DNA of 45,056 nucleotides from an uncultured bacterium (lineage in GTDB: Bacteria; Verrucomicrobiota; Lentisphaeria; Victivallales; UBA1829), in NCBI GenBank assembly GCA_902802585.1, contig CADCMR010000024.1, forward strand, positions 1 through 45,056, read 5' to 3'. The notes beneath the pieces were generated by a model. That model searched no databases and had not been told where the DNA came from. It was given only the letters and a program-made list of their open reading frames with translations. Below are positions 8,526 through 17,636 of the stretch, piece by piece (positions within the stretch are counted from its first letter, which is position 1; each line of letters starts with the position of its first letter). The translations under genes and the position numbers were made by a program.

Positions 8526-9325
8526 TCGAATGCAGAAATCTGACAGTTGCGTTTCAGAATAAGACCATTCTGGACCGGATCGACCTCACCGTTCGGGACG
8601 GTGCGTTCCTCTGCCTGCTCGGGCAGTCCGGCTGCGGCAAGTCCACGCTCCTGCGGACGTTCGCAGGTCTGCTGAAACCGACCTCCGGGGAAGTCTTCGT
8701 GGATGGCAAGGCTGTCGACGGACCGGAAAAAGCCTGTTCCGTGGTGTTCCAGGACTATTCGCTTTTCCCCTGGATGACCACCGGGAAGAACCTGATGCTC
8801 GCGCTGACGGCGTCTTTTCCGCAGAAGAGCAAGGCGGAAATCCGCAATCTGGCGGAATCCTATCTGGAAATGGTCGGGCTGGGCAGCGTGTTCAACCAGT
8901 ACCCGGCGGCGCTTTCCGGCGGCATGCGCCAGCGCGCGGCCATCGCCCGCGCCATCGCCACACCGAGCAAGGTCCTGCTCATGGACGAGCCGTTCGGCGC
9001 GCTCGACCCCGTGAACCGGGCGATGCTTCAGGATCTGGTCCGGGAGCTTCACCGCGATTCGCGCGGAGCCCGTACCGTAGTGTTCGTCACGCATGACGTG
9101 GACGAGGCGCTTTACCTCGGCACGGAGATCGCCGTGCTCGGCAGTTCGCCCGGACGCGTCATCGCGCTGGAACGGAACCCCGTCTCCCGCCAGATCCCCA
9201 GGGAAAAACTTTTCGAAAACGAATCCGTCATCTCGCTTCAGCGGAAGATCATGGACATCTACCGCTCCGACATGAACGAAAAACTGAACTTGAGACAAAC
9301 GTTCCATTCCGGCAACGGCATCTGA
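8522..9325 (+). CDS. ABC importer ATPase 1 (NitT/TauT type)
   Basis: A 267-aa nucleotide-binding subunit with Walker A GQSGCGKST (34-42), Q-loop FQDYSLFPW, signature LSGGMRQR, Walker B VLLMDEP, D-loop FGALD and switch histidine in VTHDVDEA. The start overlaps the permease stop by four bases. It energises import through permease 1 and binding protein 1. Confidence 0.93.
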   Translation: MIECRNLTVAFQNKTILDRIDLTVRDGAFLCLLGQSGCGKSTLLRTFAGLLKPTSGEVFVDGKAVDGPEKACSVVFQDYSLFPWMTTGKNLMLALTASFPQKSKAEIRNLAESYLEMVGLGSVFNQYPAALSGGMRQRAAIARAIATPSKVLLMDEPFGALDPVNRAMLQDLVRELHRDSRGARTVVFVTHDVDEALYLGTEIAVLGSSPGRVIALERNPVSRQIPREKLFENESVISLQRKIMDIYRSDMNEKLNLRQTFHSGNGI

Positions 9326-9364
9326 CACAAGACAACAATGCAACTCTTTGAAGGAGATATTACC

Positions 9365-10411
9365 ATGAACATCAAACATACGCTCGTTACACTCTTCGCC
9401 GCGGGAATCGTCCCGGCGGCGTTCCTGACCGGATGCGGCAAACAGGACGCTGCGGCTCCGGTGCTGCGCGTCGGCTACCAGCAGGGCGGGAGCTCAACGC
9501 TTCCCATGATCGCCTTGAACGAAAAGTATTTCGACCAGTCCGGCGTGCAGACTGATTTCGTGCTGTTCACCAACTCCAGCGACGGGCTGAACGCCCTGAA
9601 CGCGGGCAAGCTCGACATCGGCGTGTCGTTCGGCACGGGCGGCCCGCTTACGTTCATTTCGAAAGGCTCGAAATTCGTCATCATCGGCGGCAACCTCGCA
9701 GGCGGGCATCCGATCATTACCAAGCCCGAACACGCGGACGAATACAAAAGCATCGCGGACTTCAAGGGAAAAACGGTCGGCACGCCGCGTATCTTCACCT
9801 CGGACGTCGTATTCCGCGGCGCTCTGTTCGAGGCGGGGATCGACCCGGAGAAGGACCTGACGATCGTCGAGTTCAAACGCCCGGTCGACGTACTGGAAGC
9901 AGTGAAAAGCGGCAAAGTCGACGTTGGCGTCGGCGCGACCAACATCATCGGGCAGTCGGTCCAGGCCGGCCTGGCCTCTCCGCTGTGGAGCAACGACCTT
10001 TCTCCGAACCACCCGTGCTGCCGTATCGTCGTCTCCGAGGACGCGCTTCGGAAATACCGTCCCGAACTCGTGAAGTTCCTGAAAGCGGAGCTCCTCGCGG
10101 AGAAGAAGTTCGTCGACGATCCGCAGTCCGGCGTCCGCGCCGACGTGGAGCAGCAGAAATTCGGCGAGAAGCTCGCGAGCGATCTCGTGCTGAATCCGCA
10201 TCTCCAGTTCTCTGTCGACCCGAACCGCAAGGGCGTCGAGGCCATGTGGGCGCACATGAAAAAAATCGGCTATGCGGACGGCGATCCCGATTTCTCGAAG
10301 GTGATCGACACCACGCTGTACTACGAGGCGCTTCAGGAACTCCGCAAGGAGCAGCCGAACGAGCCCTTCTGGGAAAAACTCGAACAACGCTATAAGGATC
10401 AGAATCTGTGA
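9365..10411 (+). CDS. NitT/TauT-type ABC importer, substrate-binding lipoprotein 2
   Basis: A 348-aa lipoprotein related to binding protein 1: both begin M(D/N)IKHTL and carry a lipobox (LTGC here). The start is ATG 9365 with GAAGGAGATAT upstream. Shared landmarks are RVGYQQGG, LNAGKLDIGVSFGTGGPLTF, IIGGNLAGGHPIITKPE and DVVFRGALFEAGIDPEKDL, so the two importers arose by duplication and may recognise related ligands. It opens the second importer, whose gene order (binding protein, ATPase, permease) differs from the first. Confidence 0.85.
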   Translation: MNIKHTLVTLFAAGIVPAAFLTGCGKQDAAAPVLRVGYQQGGSSTLPMIALNEKYFDQSGVQTDFVLFTNSSDGLNALNAGKLDIGVSFGTGGPLTFISKGSKFVIIGGNLAGGHPIITKPEHADEYKSIADFKGKTVGTPRIFTSDVVFRGALFEAGIDPEKDLTIVEFKRPVDVLEAVKSGKVDVGVGATNIIGQSVQAGLASPLWSNDLSPNHPCCRIVVSEDALRKYRPELVKFLKAELLAEKKFVDDPQSGVRADVEQQKFGEKLASDLVLNPHLQFSVDPNRKGVEAMWAHMKKIGYADGDPDFSKVIDTTLYYEALQELRKEQPNEPFWEKLEQRYKDQNL

Positions 10412-11229
10412 ACAAAACCCCGCTCATTGAGCTGCGCGACCTGTCGTTCTCCCACGCAGGAGAACAGACTTTGGCTCATATCGACCTCTCCGTGGCCGCC
10501 AGCGAATTCATCGCCGTCATCGGTCCTTCCGGCTGCGGCAAAAGCACGCTGCTGCGGCTCGTGGGCGGGCTCCTCATGCCCTCCTCCGGCGAGGTCCTCG
10601 TCGGTGGGAAGAATGTTACTGGCCCCGGCCTTGACCGTGCCATGGTGTTCCAGGACTACAGCCTCTTCCCGTGGAGCTCCTGCGCCGATAACATCGTGCT
10701 GGCGCTGGAACAGGCCCGCCCCGAGCTCACTCGCGCCGAACGCCGTCAGATTGCCGAAGACTATCTGACGATGGTCGGTCTGGCAAACGCAGGACGCAAG
10801 CTCCCCGGCGAGCTTTCCGGTGGCATGCGGCAGCGCGCCGCGATCGCCCGCGCCCTGGCAATGAACTCCCCGATCCTGCTCATGGACGAGCCGTTCGGCG
10901 CGCTGGACGCCATCACGCGGGCAAAACAGCAGGACATGCTGCTGGAGATCTGGCAGGCCGGAGGTTCGCTGAAGAAGACCGTGATCTTCGTGACGCACGA
11001 CGTGGACGAAGCGCTGATCCTCGCCGGACGCGTGATCGTGCTGGGCGTCTGCCCCGGCCATGTGGCCGCCGACATCCCCGTCGATCTGCCGCGTCCTCGT
11101 TCCCGCGCCACGCTGATGGCAGACGGGCGGTTCCGCGAGCTTCGTGAACGCCTGATGCAGGAACTCAACGACGCGGTCGAACGCCAGCTTTTGGCGGCTC
11201 AGGAACAACAGGAAGGAAGCGGAATATGA
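10408..11229 (+). CDS. ABC importer ATPase 2 (NitT/TauT type)
   Basis: A 273-aa ATPase with Walker A GPSGCGKST (39-47), FQDYSLFPW, LSGGMRQR, LLMDEPFGALD and VTHDVDEA. It uses a GTG start overlapping the binding-protein stop by four bases, and its own stop overlaps the permease ATG at 11226, so the three genes are translationally coupled. Confidence 0.93.
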   Translation: MNKTPLIELRDLSFSHAGEQTLAHIDLSVAASEFIAVIGPSGCGKSTLLRLVGGLLMPSSGEVLVGGKNVTGPGLDRAMVFQDYSLFPWSSCADNIVLALEQARPELTRAERRQIAEDYLTMVGLANAGRKLPGELSGGMRQRAAIARALAMNSPILLMDEPFGALDAITRAKQQDMLLEIWQAGGSLKKTVIFVTHDVDEALILAGRVIVLGVCPGHVAADIPVDLPRPRSRATLMADGRFRELRERLMQELNDAVERQLLAAQEQQEGSGI

Positions 11230-12017
11230 ACAATCGTGAATTTGAACAGAAAAAGGCGAAACGCGACCGCCGGACCGCCGCGATCGGCGCGACCGCGGTG
11301 TTTGCAGTCCTGATCGCGTTCTACGCACTTCTGACGGACCTCACTCACGCGCTTGATCCGGTCCTGTTCCCCGGGCTCGGCGTCATTCTACCCGAAATGG
11401 CGCGTTCCTCCGGCGAACTTCTCAAAGGCTTTCTCTACTCCATGCGCCTGCTGATCCCATCACTGGCCGCCGGAATCCTCGCCGGAGTCGCCTGCGGACT
11501 GGCGGTCGGGATGCACCCGAAGGTGAAACTGGTCCTGATGCCGCTTTTCCGCGCGTTGAACCCGGTCCCGCCGACCATGCTGATCCCGTACGCCATCGCG
11601 GTCCTGCCGTCCTTCTGGCTGTCCTCCGCCGTCATCATCTTTCTCGGCGTCTTCTGGCCGGTCCTGATGAGCACGCTGCACGGCGTCGTGATGCTGGAGC
11701 CGCGCTGGATCGACAACGCGCGCTGCCTGCAGCTGACTGGACGCAAGCTCGTTTTCAAGGTGATCCTGCCCGGCGCCATGCCGCAGATATTCGCCGGCAT
11801 CGGATCCGGCCTGATCTTCAGCTTCATCCTGCTGACCGTGGCCGAGATGTTCGGCGCGAAGGCGGGCATGGGTTTCTATGTGCAGTATTACGCCGACTTC
11901 GCCGAATACGGCAAAGTTCTCGGCGGAATCCTCTTTCTGTCCGTCGTCGTCATCCTGCTGATGACGATTTTCGACCGAATCCAGCGGCGCGTCCTGTATT
12001 GGACGAACAAACGTTGA
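11226..12017 (+). CDS. ABC importer permease 2 (NitT/TauT type)
   Basis: A 263-aa inner-membrane permease with a charged cytoplasmic N-terminus (KKAKRDRR), about six hydrophobic segments and the ATPase-coupling loop DNARCLQLTGRKLVFKVILP near residues 163-182. It completes the second importer. A short gap of 30 bases leads to the Fe-S protein gene, which supports one transcription unit. Confidence 0.87.
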   Translation: MNNREFEQKKAKRDRRTAAIGATAVFAVLIAFYALLTDLTHALDPVLFPGLGVILPEMARSSGELLKGFLYSMRLLIPSLAAGILAGVACGLAVGMHPKVKLVLMPLFRALNPVPPTMLIPYAIAVLPSFWLSSAVIIFLGVFWPVLMSTLHGVVMLEPRWIDNARCLQLTGRKLVFKVILPGAMPQIFAGIGSGLIFSFILLTVAEMFGAKAGMGFYVQYYADFAEYGKVLGGILFLSVVVILLMTIFDRIQRRVLYWTNKR

Positions 12018-12047
12018 ACTCAAACTCACGATTTGGAGTGCTGAACC

Positions 12048-13061
12048 ATGGATGAACAACAATACGATCTGGAACTGACCGAACGCGTGAAGGCGTACGC
12101 GAAGGAGATCGGCTCGGCCCTCGTCGGGATCGCCGACGCCGGGATTCTCAACGAGGCGCTGGAACCGGATTTCCGCCCGGAGGACTGCCTGCCGGGGTGC
12201 CGCTGCGTCGTTGTGCTGTCCCTGCATATTCCCGACGGTGCGCTGGAGATCATGCGGCGCGGGAAGATGAACTACAGCTACAACATGTTCGGGTACGCCT
12301 ACCTGAACCGCGAGCTCGACTACCTGATCTACCGCATGACGATGTTCCTGGAAAATGAGGGATACGCCGCCATGCCGATCCCTGCACGCGGCACGCAGTA
12401 TGGAGCGCGCAAGCCGTATTTCGGCCCGCTTTCCTACCGGCACTGTGCCGTCGCGGCGGGACTCGCCACGTTCGGCCTGAACGGCCTCGCGCTCACGCCG
12501 CAGTTCGGTTCGCGCCAGCGGTTTGTCGGGATCCCGACCACAGCCCCGCTCAAACCCGCGGAAAAACTCATGGACCAGTCTCTCTGCGACCGCTGCATGG
12601 AGTGCATCCGCAACTGCCCGGCGCACGCGCTGTCGCTCAATCCGCCCCACATTTGCAAGCTCGGCGGCATGACCTACCGTTACGCCCGCTGCAACCAGGC
12701 CGCCTGCACGCACATGGCGCGCGGACTCAGCACGGAAGTCTGGAAGGGCGCGCTCTTCAATCCGAACGTGGACGTCCCGGTCGAGGAGAATCAGAGCAAG
12801 GCCGGACATTACGACGACCTTTGGAACAAGCGCGACGCGCGCATCCGGATCAGCGAACACGCCGAAGCGACTTACGGTGCGACCCTGTGCGGACGTTGCA
12901 TGGCGTTCTGCACGGCGGGACACGACGCGATGAACCGAAGAATGCGCCCGGACCAGACCGCTTACCAGAACGATGAAGTCTTGCACAAGGACGGCACGAT
13001 CCACGTCGCTGACCGCGTCGCCGCCCTGCGAGAACGCGCCGCTCAAACCGAACAGGAATAA
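12048..13061 (+). CDS. QueG-like double [4Fe-4S] protein of unknown substrate
   Basis: A 337-aa cytosolic protein resembling epoxyqueuosine reductase/reductive-dehalogenase-type Fe-S proteins. The N-terminal half is QueG-like (ALVGIADAG, GCRCVVVLSLHIP, YLNRELDYLIY). The first cluster motif is C180-x2-C183-x2-C186-x3-C190-P. Further cysteines occur in CNQAACTH, and a second set reads CGRCMAFC near residue 283, so the second cluster motif is not the classic CxxCxxCxxxCP. True QueG acts on tRNA queuosine and is normally not linked to an importer, so I infer a paralogue that reduces an imported compound or cofactor. Start ATG 12048; it sits between permease 2 and DUF1847. Confidence 0.7.
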   Translation: MDEQQYDLELTERVKAYAKEIGSALVGIADAGILNEALEPDFRPEDCLPGCRCVVVLSLHIPDGALEIMRRGKMNYSYNMFGYAYLNRELDYLIYRMTMFLENEGYAAMPIPARGTQYGARKPYFGPLSYRHCAVAAGLATFGLNGLALTPQFGSRQRFVGIPTTAPLKPAEKLMDQSLCDRCMECIRNCPAHALSLNPPHICKLGGMTYRYARCNQAACTHMARGLSTEVWKGALFNPNVDVPVEENQSKAGHYDDLWNKRDARIRISEHAEATYGATLCGRCMAFCTAGHDAMNRRMRPDQTAYQNDEVLHKDGTIHVADRVAALRERAAQTEQE

Positions 13062-13088
13062 CCTTTTTTCACATAGGAGATTTTGACC

Positions 13089-13811
13089 ATGGCCAAGAAA
13101 CAACCCTGCAACCTCAGCTGCTCGGAATGCTCCGTGCGCAACTGTTACCGGAAAGACAAACAGTATCCGTCGTTCTGCTTGACGGAACAGTACAAAGGCG
13201 CCGTCGAGCAGACCAAGAAACTCTACAGCTCCAATTCGGTGGACGGACGCATCGCGCGTGCCGCCGCCGAGATCGAAGGAGAATACTACGGTCGTCTGAC
13301 CCGTCTGGAGGAAACGATCCGGTTCGCGAAGAAACTCGGCGTGAAGAAGCTCGGCATCGCCAGCTGCATCGGCCTGCTCGATGAAGCCTCGCTTTACGCG
13401 CAGATCGTCCGTACCGCCGGGATTGAGACGAAGACCGTGATCTGCAAGGTCGGCGGCGTCGACAAATGCGACATCGGACTGCCCGACGGGCTCAAAGTCT
13501 GCCCCGGCTGCAACGAATCCTGCTGCAATCCCGCCCTTCAGGCGCAAATCCTCAACGAATGGGGCGCGGAGCTCAACGTGCTGGTCGGCCTGTGCGTCGG
13601 ACACGACGCGATCTTCACGCGCCACAGCAAAGCCCCGGTCACCACGTTCATCGTGAAGGACCGCGTGCTCGGACACAACCCCGCCGCCGCGCTCTACACC
13701 GCGAAGTTCTACTACAAGCGCGTGCTGGACGAAAAGACGTTCCCCGAACCGCGCAAGGAAGCGGTCGAGGCGGAAGAAGCCGCAAAGAAACGCACAGGAA
13801 GAAAAAAGTAA
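13089..13811 (+). CDS. DUF1847 cysteine-rich metal-binding protein
   Basis: A 240-aa protein matching the DUF1847 pattern: an N-terminal Cys cluster (CNLSCSECSVRNCY, then FC), a central region with LGIASCIGLLDEA, and CPGCNESCCNP near residue 140, followed by LNVLVGLCVGHDAIF. The family has no established reaction; the cysteines suggest metal or cluster binding. The start is ATG 13089 with TAGGAGA 8-14 bases upstream, in preference to a TTG at 13083. It is the last gene of the importer cluster, 27 bases after the QueG-like gene, suggesting they act together. The C-terminus is Lys/Glu-rich. Confidence 0.8.
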   Translation: MAKKQPCNLSCSECSVRNCYRKDKQYPSFCLTEQYKGAVEQTKKLYSSNSVDGRIARAAAEIEGEYYGRLTRLEETIRFAKKLGVKKLGIASCIGLLDEASLYAQIVRTAGIETKTVICKVGGVDKCDIGLPDGLKVCPGCNESCCNPALQAQILNEWGAELNVLVGLCVGHDAIFTRHSKAPVTTFIVKDRVLGHNPAAALYTAKFYYKRVLDEKTFPEPRKEAVEAEEAAKKRTGRKK

Positions 13812-13891
13812 AAAACTCTTCTACGCTGGAAAAGAATCAAACAAACATGCCGGCATGACAGAAAGAACGGAAGGAAGGAATTCATGAGAAT

Positions 13892-14043
13892 CTCTATTAA
13901 TTGGTTCTCGGCGGCTTTTCGCATCCGAGCAAATTCCAATTGGTAAGATTTTTGGTGGTTACCTTCAGGTAGCCACGCTCAAATCTTCCTGCATTGTCTT
14001 GTTTGCCCATCTGCTGAAAATCCATCCGATCGAATTAATAGAG
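13892..14043. repeat. Inverted repeat enclosing a long hairpin between convergent genes
   Basis: CTCTATTAATT (13892-13902) is inverted at 14033-14043. Inside, AAGATTT (13945) pairs with AAATCTT (13987), and GTGGTTACC (13955-13963) pairs with GGTAGCCAC (13968-13976) around a TTCA loop. It lies between convergent genes ending at 13811 and 14075. It may be a bidirectional terminator or a small mobile element; no U tract and no clear target duplication was seen. A 12-bp palindrome CATGCCGGCATG lies nearby at 13846-13857. Confidence 0.6.
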
Positions 14044-14074
14044 GTGTCCTGAAGTTTACCTCAAAACGCGCGCG

Positions 14075-15358
14075 TCAGAACTTGATCTGGTACGGGTAGA
14101 CGGCCGGACCGTTGGATGGACGCCCCCAGTCGAACGATTCCGGGCGGTATTCTCTGGTCGGACAGCCGACGACCACGAGGTAGAGACGCTTGATGTTGCC
14201 CGGATTCTTGTACGTGAGGGTCTTCTCTGCCTCGGAATTTACGCCGAGGTAGGCCGGCTTGTTGTCGTTGTCCACGGCCACAAGCCCGTAGCGCCAGCCG
14301 ATGTTGTCCTGCGTGGAGAGCCCCTGAAATTGAACTTCGACGGTCTGCCCGGCGGCGGGGAGCCTGATCTCGTCGACGTTGAACCCGTAGGTCTGAGGCG
14401 GATTGACGGGCCGGAGCCAGCCGTTGCCCGCGTCGCGGAGTTCGCTCTTCATCTCGCAGGCGTAGCGCACGCTGTCCTTGCGCTTGTCGGGGAAATCGAA
14501 CGTGACGAGGCGGCTGTAGCAGTCGAGCAGCTCGTCGCCCATCTTTTTGACGTCGATCTTGTACATCCGCATGTACGTCTGAGTAAAGTCCTCTCCGCGC
14601 CTCGCGCCGCGGAACATGTCCGCCATGTACGTGATGCCGTGCAGGAAACTCCAGTATTCCAGCACGAACGGCGCATGGTACATGTTGTCGCTGTGGAACA
14701 GGCTGAGGTGGATGCGCTGTTTGAAGTCCTGCCAGTGGTAATTTTCGTCGGTGGTCCACTTCGGGTTCACGTTCCACAGCATCCACTGAGCGGAAGTCTC
14801 GAAGATGCCGCCCCCGCCGCCCTGCGAAAGCCCGTCGCTCGAAATCTGGATCTGGAAGCAGTGGCCGAGCTCGTGGGCGATGCAGTTGAGCGTCTTGTCC
14901 TGAATGCGGTTGGGCGCGACCCATAGCGCACCGATCACGCCGTCGTAGGAGCCTCCGTAGGCGGTCCCCTCAAGCGAATAGTTGATCATGACCATCATGC
15001 GGTATCTGTCGGCCTTGCTCCCCGGCTGAAGGAATCCCATCATGTCGCGGTAGACGTTGTAGAAATATTCCACGCGCGAAAGCAGATTGTCGAGGTCGAC
15101 CGTCATGTTCTGCCCGTTCAGAGAGGGCGCCTTGCTCAGGTCGTCGCCGAAGCCTTTTTCCCAGAAGCAGACGACGTTCGGGGTGCATGCCATGCGGTAG
15201 TAGCTCCACTTGGAGCCGCGACTGGTGAAGTCGTTGTCGCGGAGTTCCTGCGGAATGTAGATTTCCTTCCCCTTCGGCAGCGTGTAGCCCGGCGTCGACT
15301 GGGCACGGGCCGTCGCGATGCCCGCGAAGATCAGCAGTGCGATGAACAGACGTTTCAT
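14075..15358 (-). CDS. Secreted DUF6055-type putative zinc peptidase
   Basis: A 427-aa protein with a signal peptide (MKRLFIALLIFAGIATARA, cleavage near residue 19). The pattern WSYYRMACTPNVVCFWEKGFG is typical of DUF6055, and IAHELGH at 160-166 is a metallopeptidase HExxH motif with H162, E163 and H166. The C-terminal third resembles a beta-sandwich ending PYQIKF. A gluzincin-like extracytoplasmic protease or glycan-binding role is plausible but unproven. It is monocistronic, with a consensus promoter at 15436-15464. Confidence 0.75.
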   Translation of the reverse strand: MKRLFIALLIFAGIATARAQSTPGYTLPKGKEIYIPQELRDNDFTSRGSKWSYYRMACTPNVVCFWEKGFGDDLSKAPSLNGQNMTVDLDNLLSRVEYFYNVYRDMMGFLQPGSKADRYRMMVMINYSLEGTAYGGSYDGVIGALWVAPNRIQDKTLNCIAHELGHCFQIQISSDGLSQGGGGGIFETSAQWMLWNVNPKWTTDENYHWQDFKQRIHLSLFHSDNMYHAPFVLEYWSFLHGITYMADMFRGARRGEDFTQTYMRMYKIDVKKMGDELLDCYSRLVTFDFPDKRKDSVRYACEMKSELRDAGNGWLRPVNPPQTYGFNVDEIRLPAAGQTVEVQFQGLSTQDNIGWRYGLVAVDNDNKPAYLGVNSEAEKTLTYKNPGNIKRLYLVVVGCPTREYRPESFDWGRPSNGPAVYPYQIKF

Positions 15359-15435
15359 ATCGGAAAACCTCTTTTTCGGATGGTCTTTTTGTGGTGCTTC
15401 AGGGGTTTTGTGGGTTAGAACTGATTTTGTTGATT

Positions 15436-15464
15436 AATATACGATATGGTTTGGGGTTTGTCAA
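15436..15464 (-). promoter_or_regulatory. Consensus promoter for the DUF6055 gene
   Basis: On the minus strand TTGACA (15464-15459) and TATATT (15441-15436) are separated by 17 bases. The predicted start is near 15429, about 70 bases upstream of the ATG at 15358. Confidence 0.82.
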
Positions 15465-15469
15465 GCGGG

Positions 15470-16205
15470 AAAAGCGCGGATGCCGAGAAAAAGACAGACT
15501 GTTCTCAAACGGCATTCGCGTCAGCCGAACGGGTCAGTTCCATGAAACCGTTTCCGTATCGTATGCTTTTCATGCGATACTCCAACGATTGACCCGTTCG
15601 CTCCCAAAACCAACTCTTTTCGCATACCCCCCTTTTCGCGCATTTCTGGCGGGTCAATTAGGGACATAAAAGTTTCCCGTGAGCTTAAATCTTTCGTATT
15701 TCTTCGCATAGGATACTCGAAGTGTAGACCTATTCCCATTTTTTCGTCAAAAAGCGCCTTTGACGCCGATTTTTCGTCATCCCGAACAAAATACATATTT
15801 CGGTTTTGAGCTCAAAATCGGGATAAAACAGGTCATTTGAGCCCCAAAGTTTCCATTGTTTTCGCATAATAAGCTCAGTTCCCTATCGGTTTGAGAAACT
15901 TTTCCTCAAAATCAGAGCAGGACTGACCTGTTTTGAGCCCCTGAAAAACTGAGAATTTGGGCCGGTTTTGGAGGTGTGTATGCGAGCAGCTTGAGATTCA
16001 ATGAGTCGTTCGGTTATAGCCGGGTTTGTTACAAAAAACTCCGAAAAAAACATCCTTGAGGACAATCGGGATAAGAGCCGCTGAAGTAAAACTGGGGTTA
16101 CGGAACCTCGCATACAACATGGACAGATACTGCACGTTGATGTTACAAACCGCATAAAATGGAGGATTTCATCGAGAAAATCACAGAAAAAACTATTATT
16201 CCCGT
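15470..16205. other. Low-GC gene-free stretch with nested inverted repeats
   Basis: No credible gene. CGAACGGGTCA (15526-15536) pairs with 15590-15600, enclosing GTATCGTATG (15556-15565) that pairs with 15571-15580. A palindrome with core TTTTGAGCTCAAAA lies at 15801-15820. AAAACAGGTCA (15825-15835) is inverted at 15924-15934. The word TCGCATA recurs near 15620, 15704, 15861 and 16110, and its reverse near 15979. This looks like decayed mobile or repeat DNA. Confidence 0.55.
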
Positions 16206-16208
16206 CTT

Positions 16209-16244
16209 TAAGCCTTGACAAACCGATAACAAAGGCTTATTTTT
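16209..16244 (+). terminator. Terminator-like hairpin in the gene-poor stretch
   Basis: TAAGCCTT (16209-16216) pairs with AAGGCTTA (16232-16239), followed by a run of T. No upstream gene on this strand is recognised, so the transcript it would end is unknown. Confidence 0.5.
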
Positions 16245-16324
16245 ATGGAAACGAAGAATCGCATCCGGCGGTTCTTATCCGTCAACAACCGAACACTCTC
16301 TCAAAAACGAATTGATAGAGGTTT

Positions 16325-16591
16325 ATGAACTTTCCTGCAGAGTCGTTTGTCAGATGTATAAAGCATGAATGCCTGTTACATTGCATCTTCCTTTCAGGAG
16401 AAGGATTGAGGAGTATGGCTGATACTTACGCAAAATACTATAATACGCGTCGTCCTAACAGATATTTCGATGGCGGATATATTAATGAAGAGAATACACA
16501 CTGGAATAGTGAAGGAAAGATTGTAAAAGTATCTCCTCTGCCAGGAATCATTACATACTATTATCGCGATCCTCTTCAAAAGGCTAGCTGA
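16325..16591 (+). pseudogene. Remnant of a DDE (integrase-core) transposase, C-terminal end
   Basis: The 88-codon frame ends in a recognisable rve/integrase-core transposase tail: ESFVRCIKHECL near the start, YAKYYNTRRPN in the middle, and the C-terminal KVSPLPGIITYYYRD. Related transposases keep about 250 residues before this point, none of which is found upstream, so this is a relic. The segment has lower GC than the neighbouring genes, and no intact inverted ends were identified. AATTGATAGAGG just upstream (16310) resembles AATTAATAGAG at 14033. Confidence 0.7.
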
Positions 16592-17590
16592 AGGACAGAT
16601 ATTCATTCATCCTGCGGGTTCGACACCCCGCTGCTTGCAGTGAATCTGTATAGAGAACGTTTTTGCGTCCGGCTCATATCCGAGTCGTGTACGGTCGGGC
16701 ATAATACCGCGTTGCTTGCGGCGCGGATAGCCTGACCGGAAGCAAAAAATTTATTTTGGAAGTCCCCTATACAACCTCATAACAGCCGTTGTTTAGTTCT
16801 GGGGGCTTTCTTTTTTCATCACGTCGCCATTTTACCTCAGTTCCGCCTCACAAAACTGACTCCGAAGTGCCATTCTCCGTTTTTGAGAGTCGAAGCGACC
16901 GTCAGGTCGAAGTTTGCATGACATAGAAAAGAGCAGGTGGACGCAGATGGTTCTGACGGCAATGACTGCCTCATTATCGGCTATAATTGAGTTCAAAACC
17001 GAAGGTAATTTAGGCAATAAACAAAAAAAACGAAAAAAGTTTTTTCTATTTGCGTTTTTTCGTCATTTTGGGGGCTCCAACTGCCCTTTTTTGACGCACA
17101 TTCGCCGTTTTTCGGTTTCTACCGAAATCTCGTTTTTGAGCAGATAGTGCAGCTTTTAAACAAAAAAGTTCAAAAAAAAAGCGCTAGAGTGGCATCCAGA
17201 TGCACAACTTTTGTGTTTTATTCAAATCCGCACCATGTAAAAAATCCGAGGTTAGGAACAAGTTTCGAAACCATTTGAGGTCGTTTTGATGCAAATCAGC
17301 GCGGGTTCCTCTCATGCTTTTGAGGTTAAATCCGATTTGAAATCCGGCGAAGGAGAAAAATGGAGAATTGCGCTGTATTTACGACACATGGTTGTTGTCG
17401 TAAAATCAGCGCGGATTCTCCGTTTGAGTTCAAAATTGTGAGAGGTCGCGTCCTCTCGTAAACGGAGAATTTCCGCGAAGGCGGGTCCGGGAAGGCCCCG
17501 AGAAAGCGCGAAATAGGATTCTCCATGGAGAATCTGTAGGCTCAATAATCTTTGCACAACCCTCGAATTGAACGAGATATAGCGAAAGAC
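16592..17590. other. Gene-free low-GC stretch with short palindromes
   Basis: No credible gene. Seen here: a GCGGG/CCCGC hairpin near 16615; a CCGCG/CGCGG hairpin with a TTGCTTGCGG loop near 16708; TTTACGACA (17379-17387) inverted at 17397-17405; a perfect 18-bp palindrome GATTCTCCATGGAGAATC at 17517-17534; and the direct repeat AATCAGCGCGG near 17294 and 17405. Confidence 0.5.
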
Positions 17591-17621
17591 AAAAAAAGCA
17601 CCGTTGAGAGGACAACGATGC
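17591..17621 (-). terminator. Intrinsic terminator downstream of tRNA-Pro
   Basis: On the minus strand GCATCGTTG pairs with CAACGGTGC around TCCTCT, followed by seven T. It lies 16 bases beyond the encoded CCA of the tRNA. Confidence 0.88.
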
Positions 17622-17636
17622 TGAAATACAAAACAA

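Noticed and set aside
11460..13676. 738-codon open frame on the minus strand
   Set aside because: Shadow of the permease, QueG-like and DUF1847 genes; no ribosome site or motif.
15391..15669. 92-codon open frame and neighbouring small frames in the gene-poor stretch
   Set aside because: They cross inverted repeats and the DUF6055 promoter, with no ribosome site or family resemblance.
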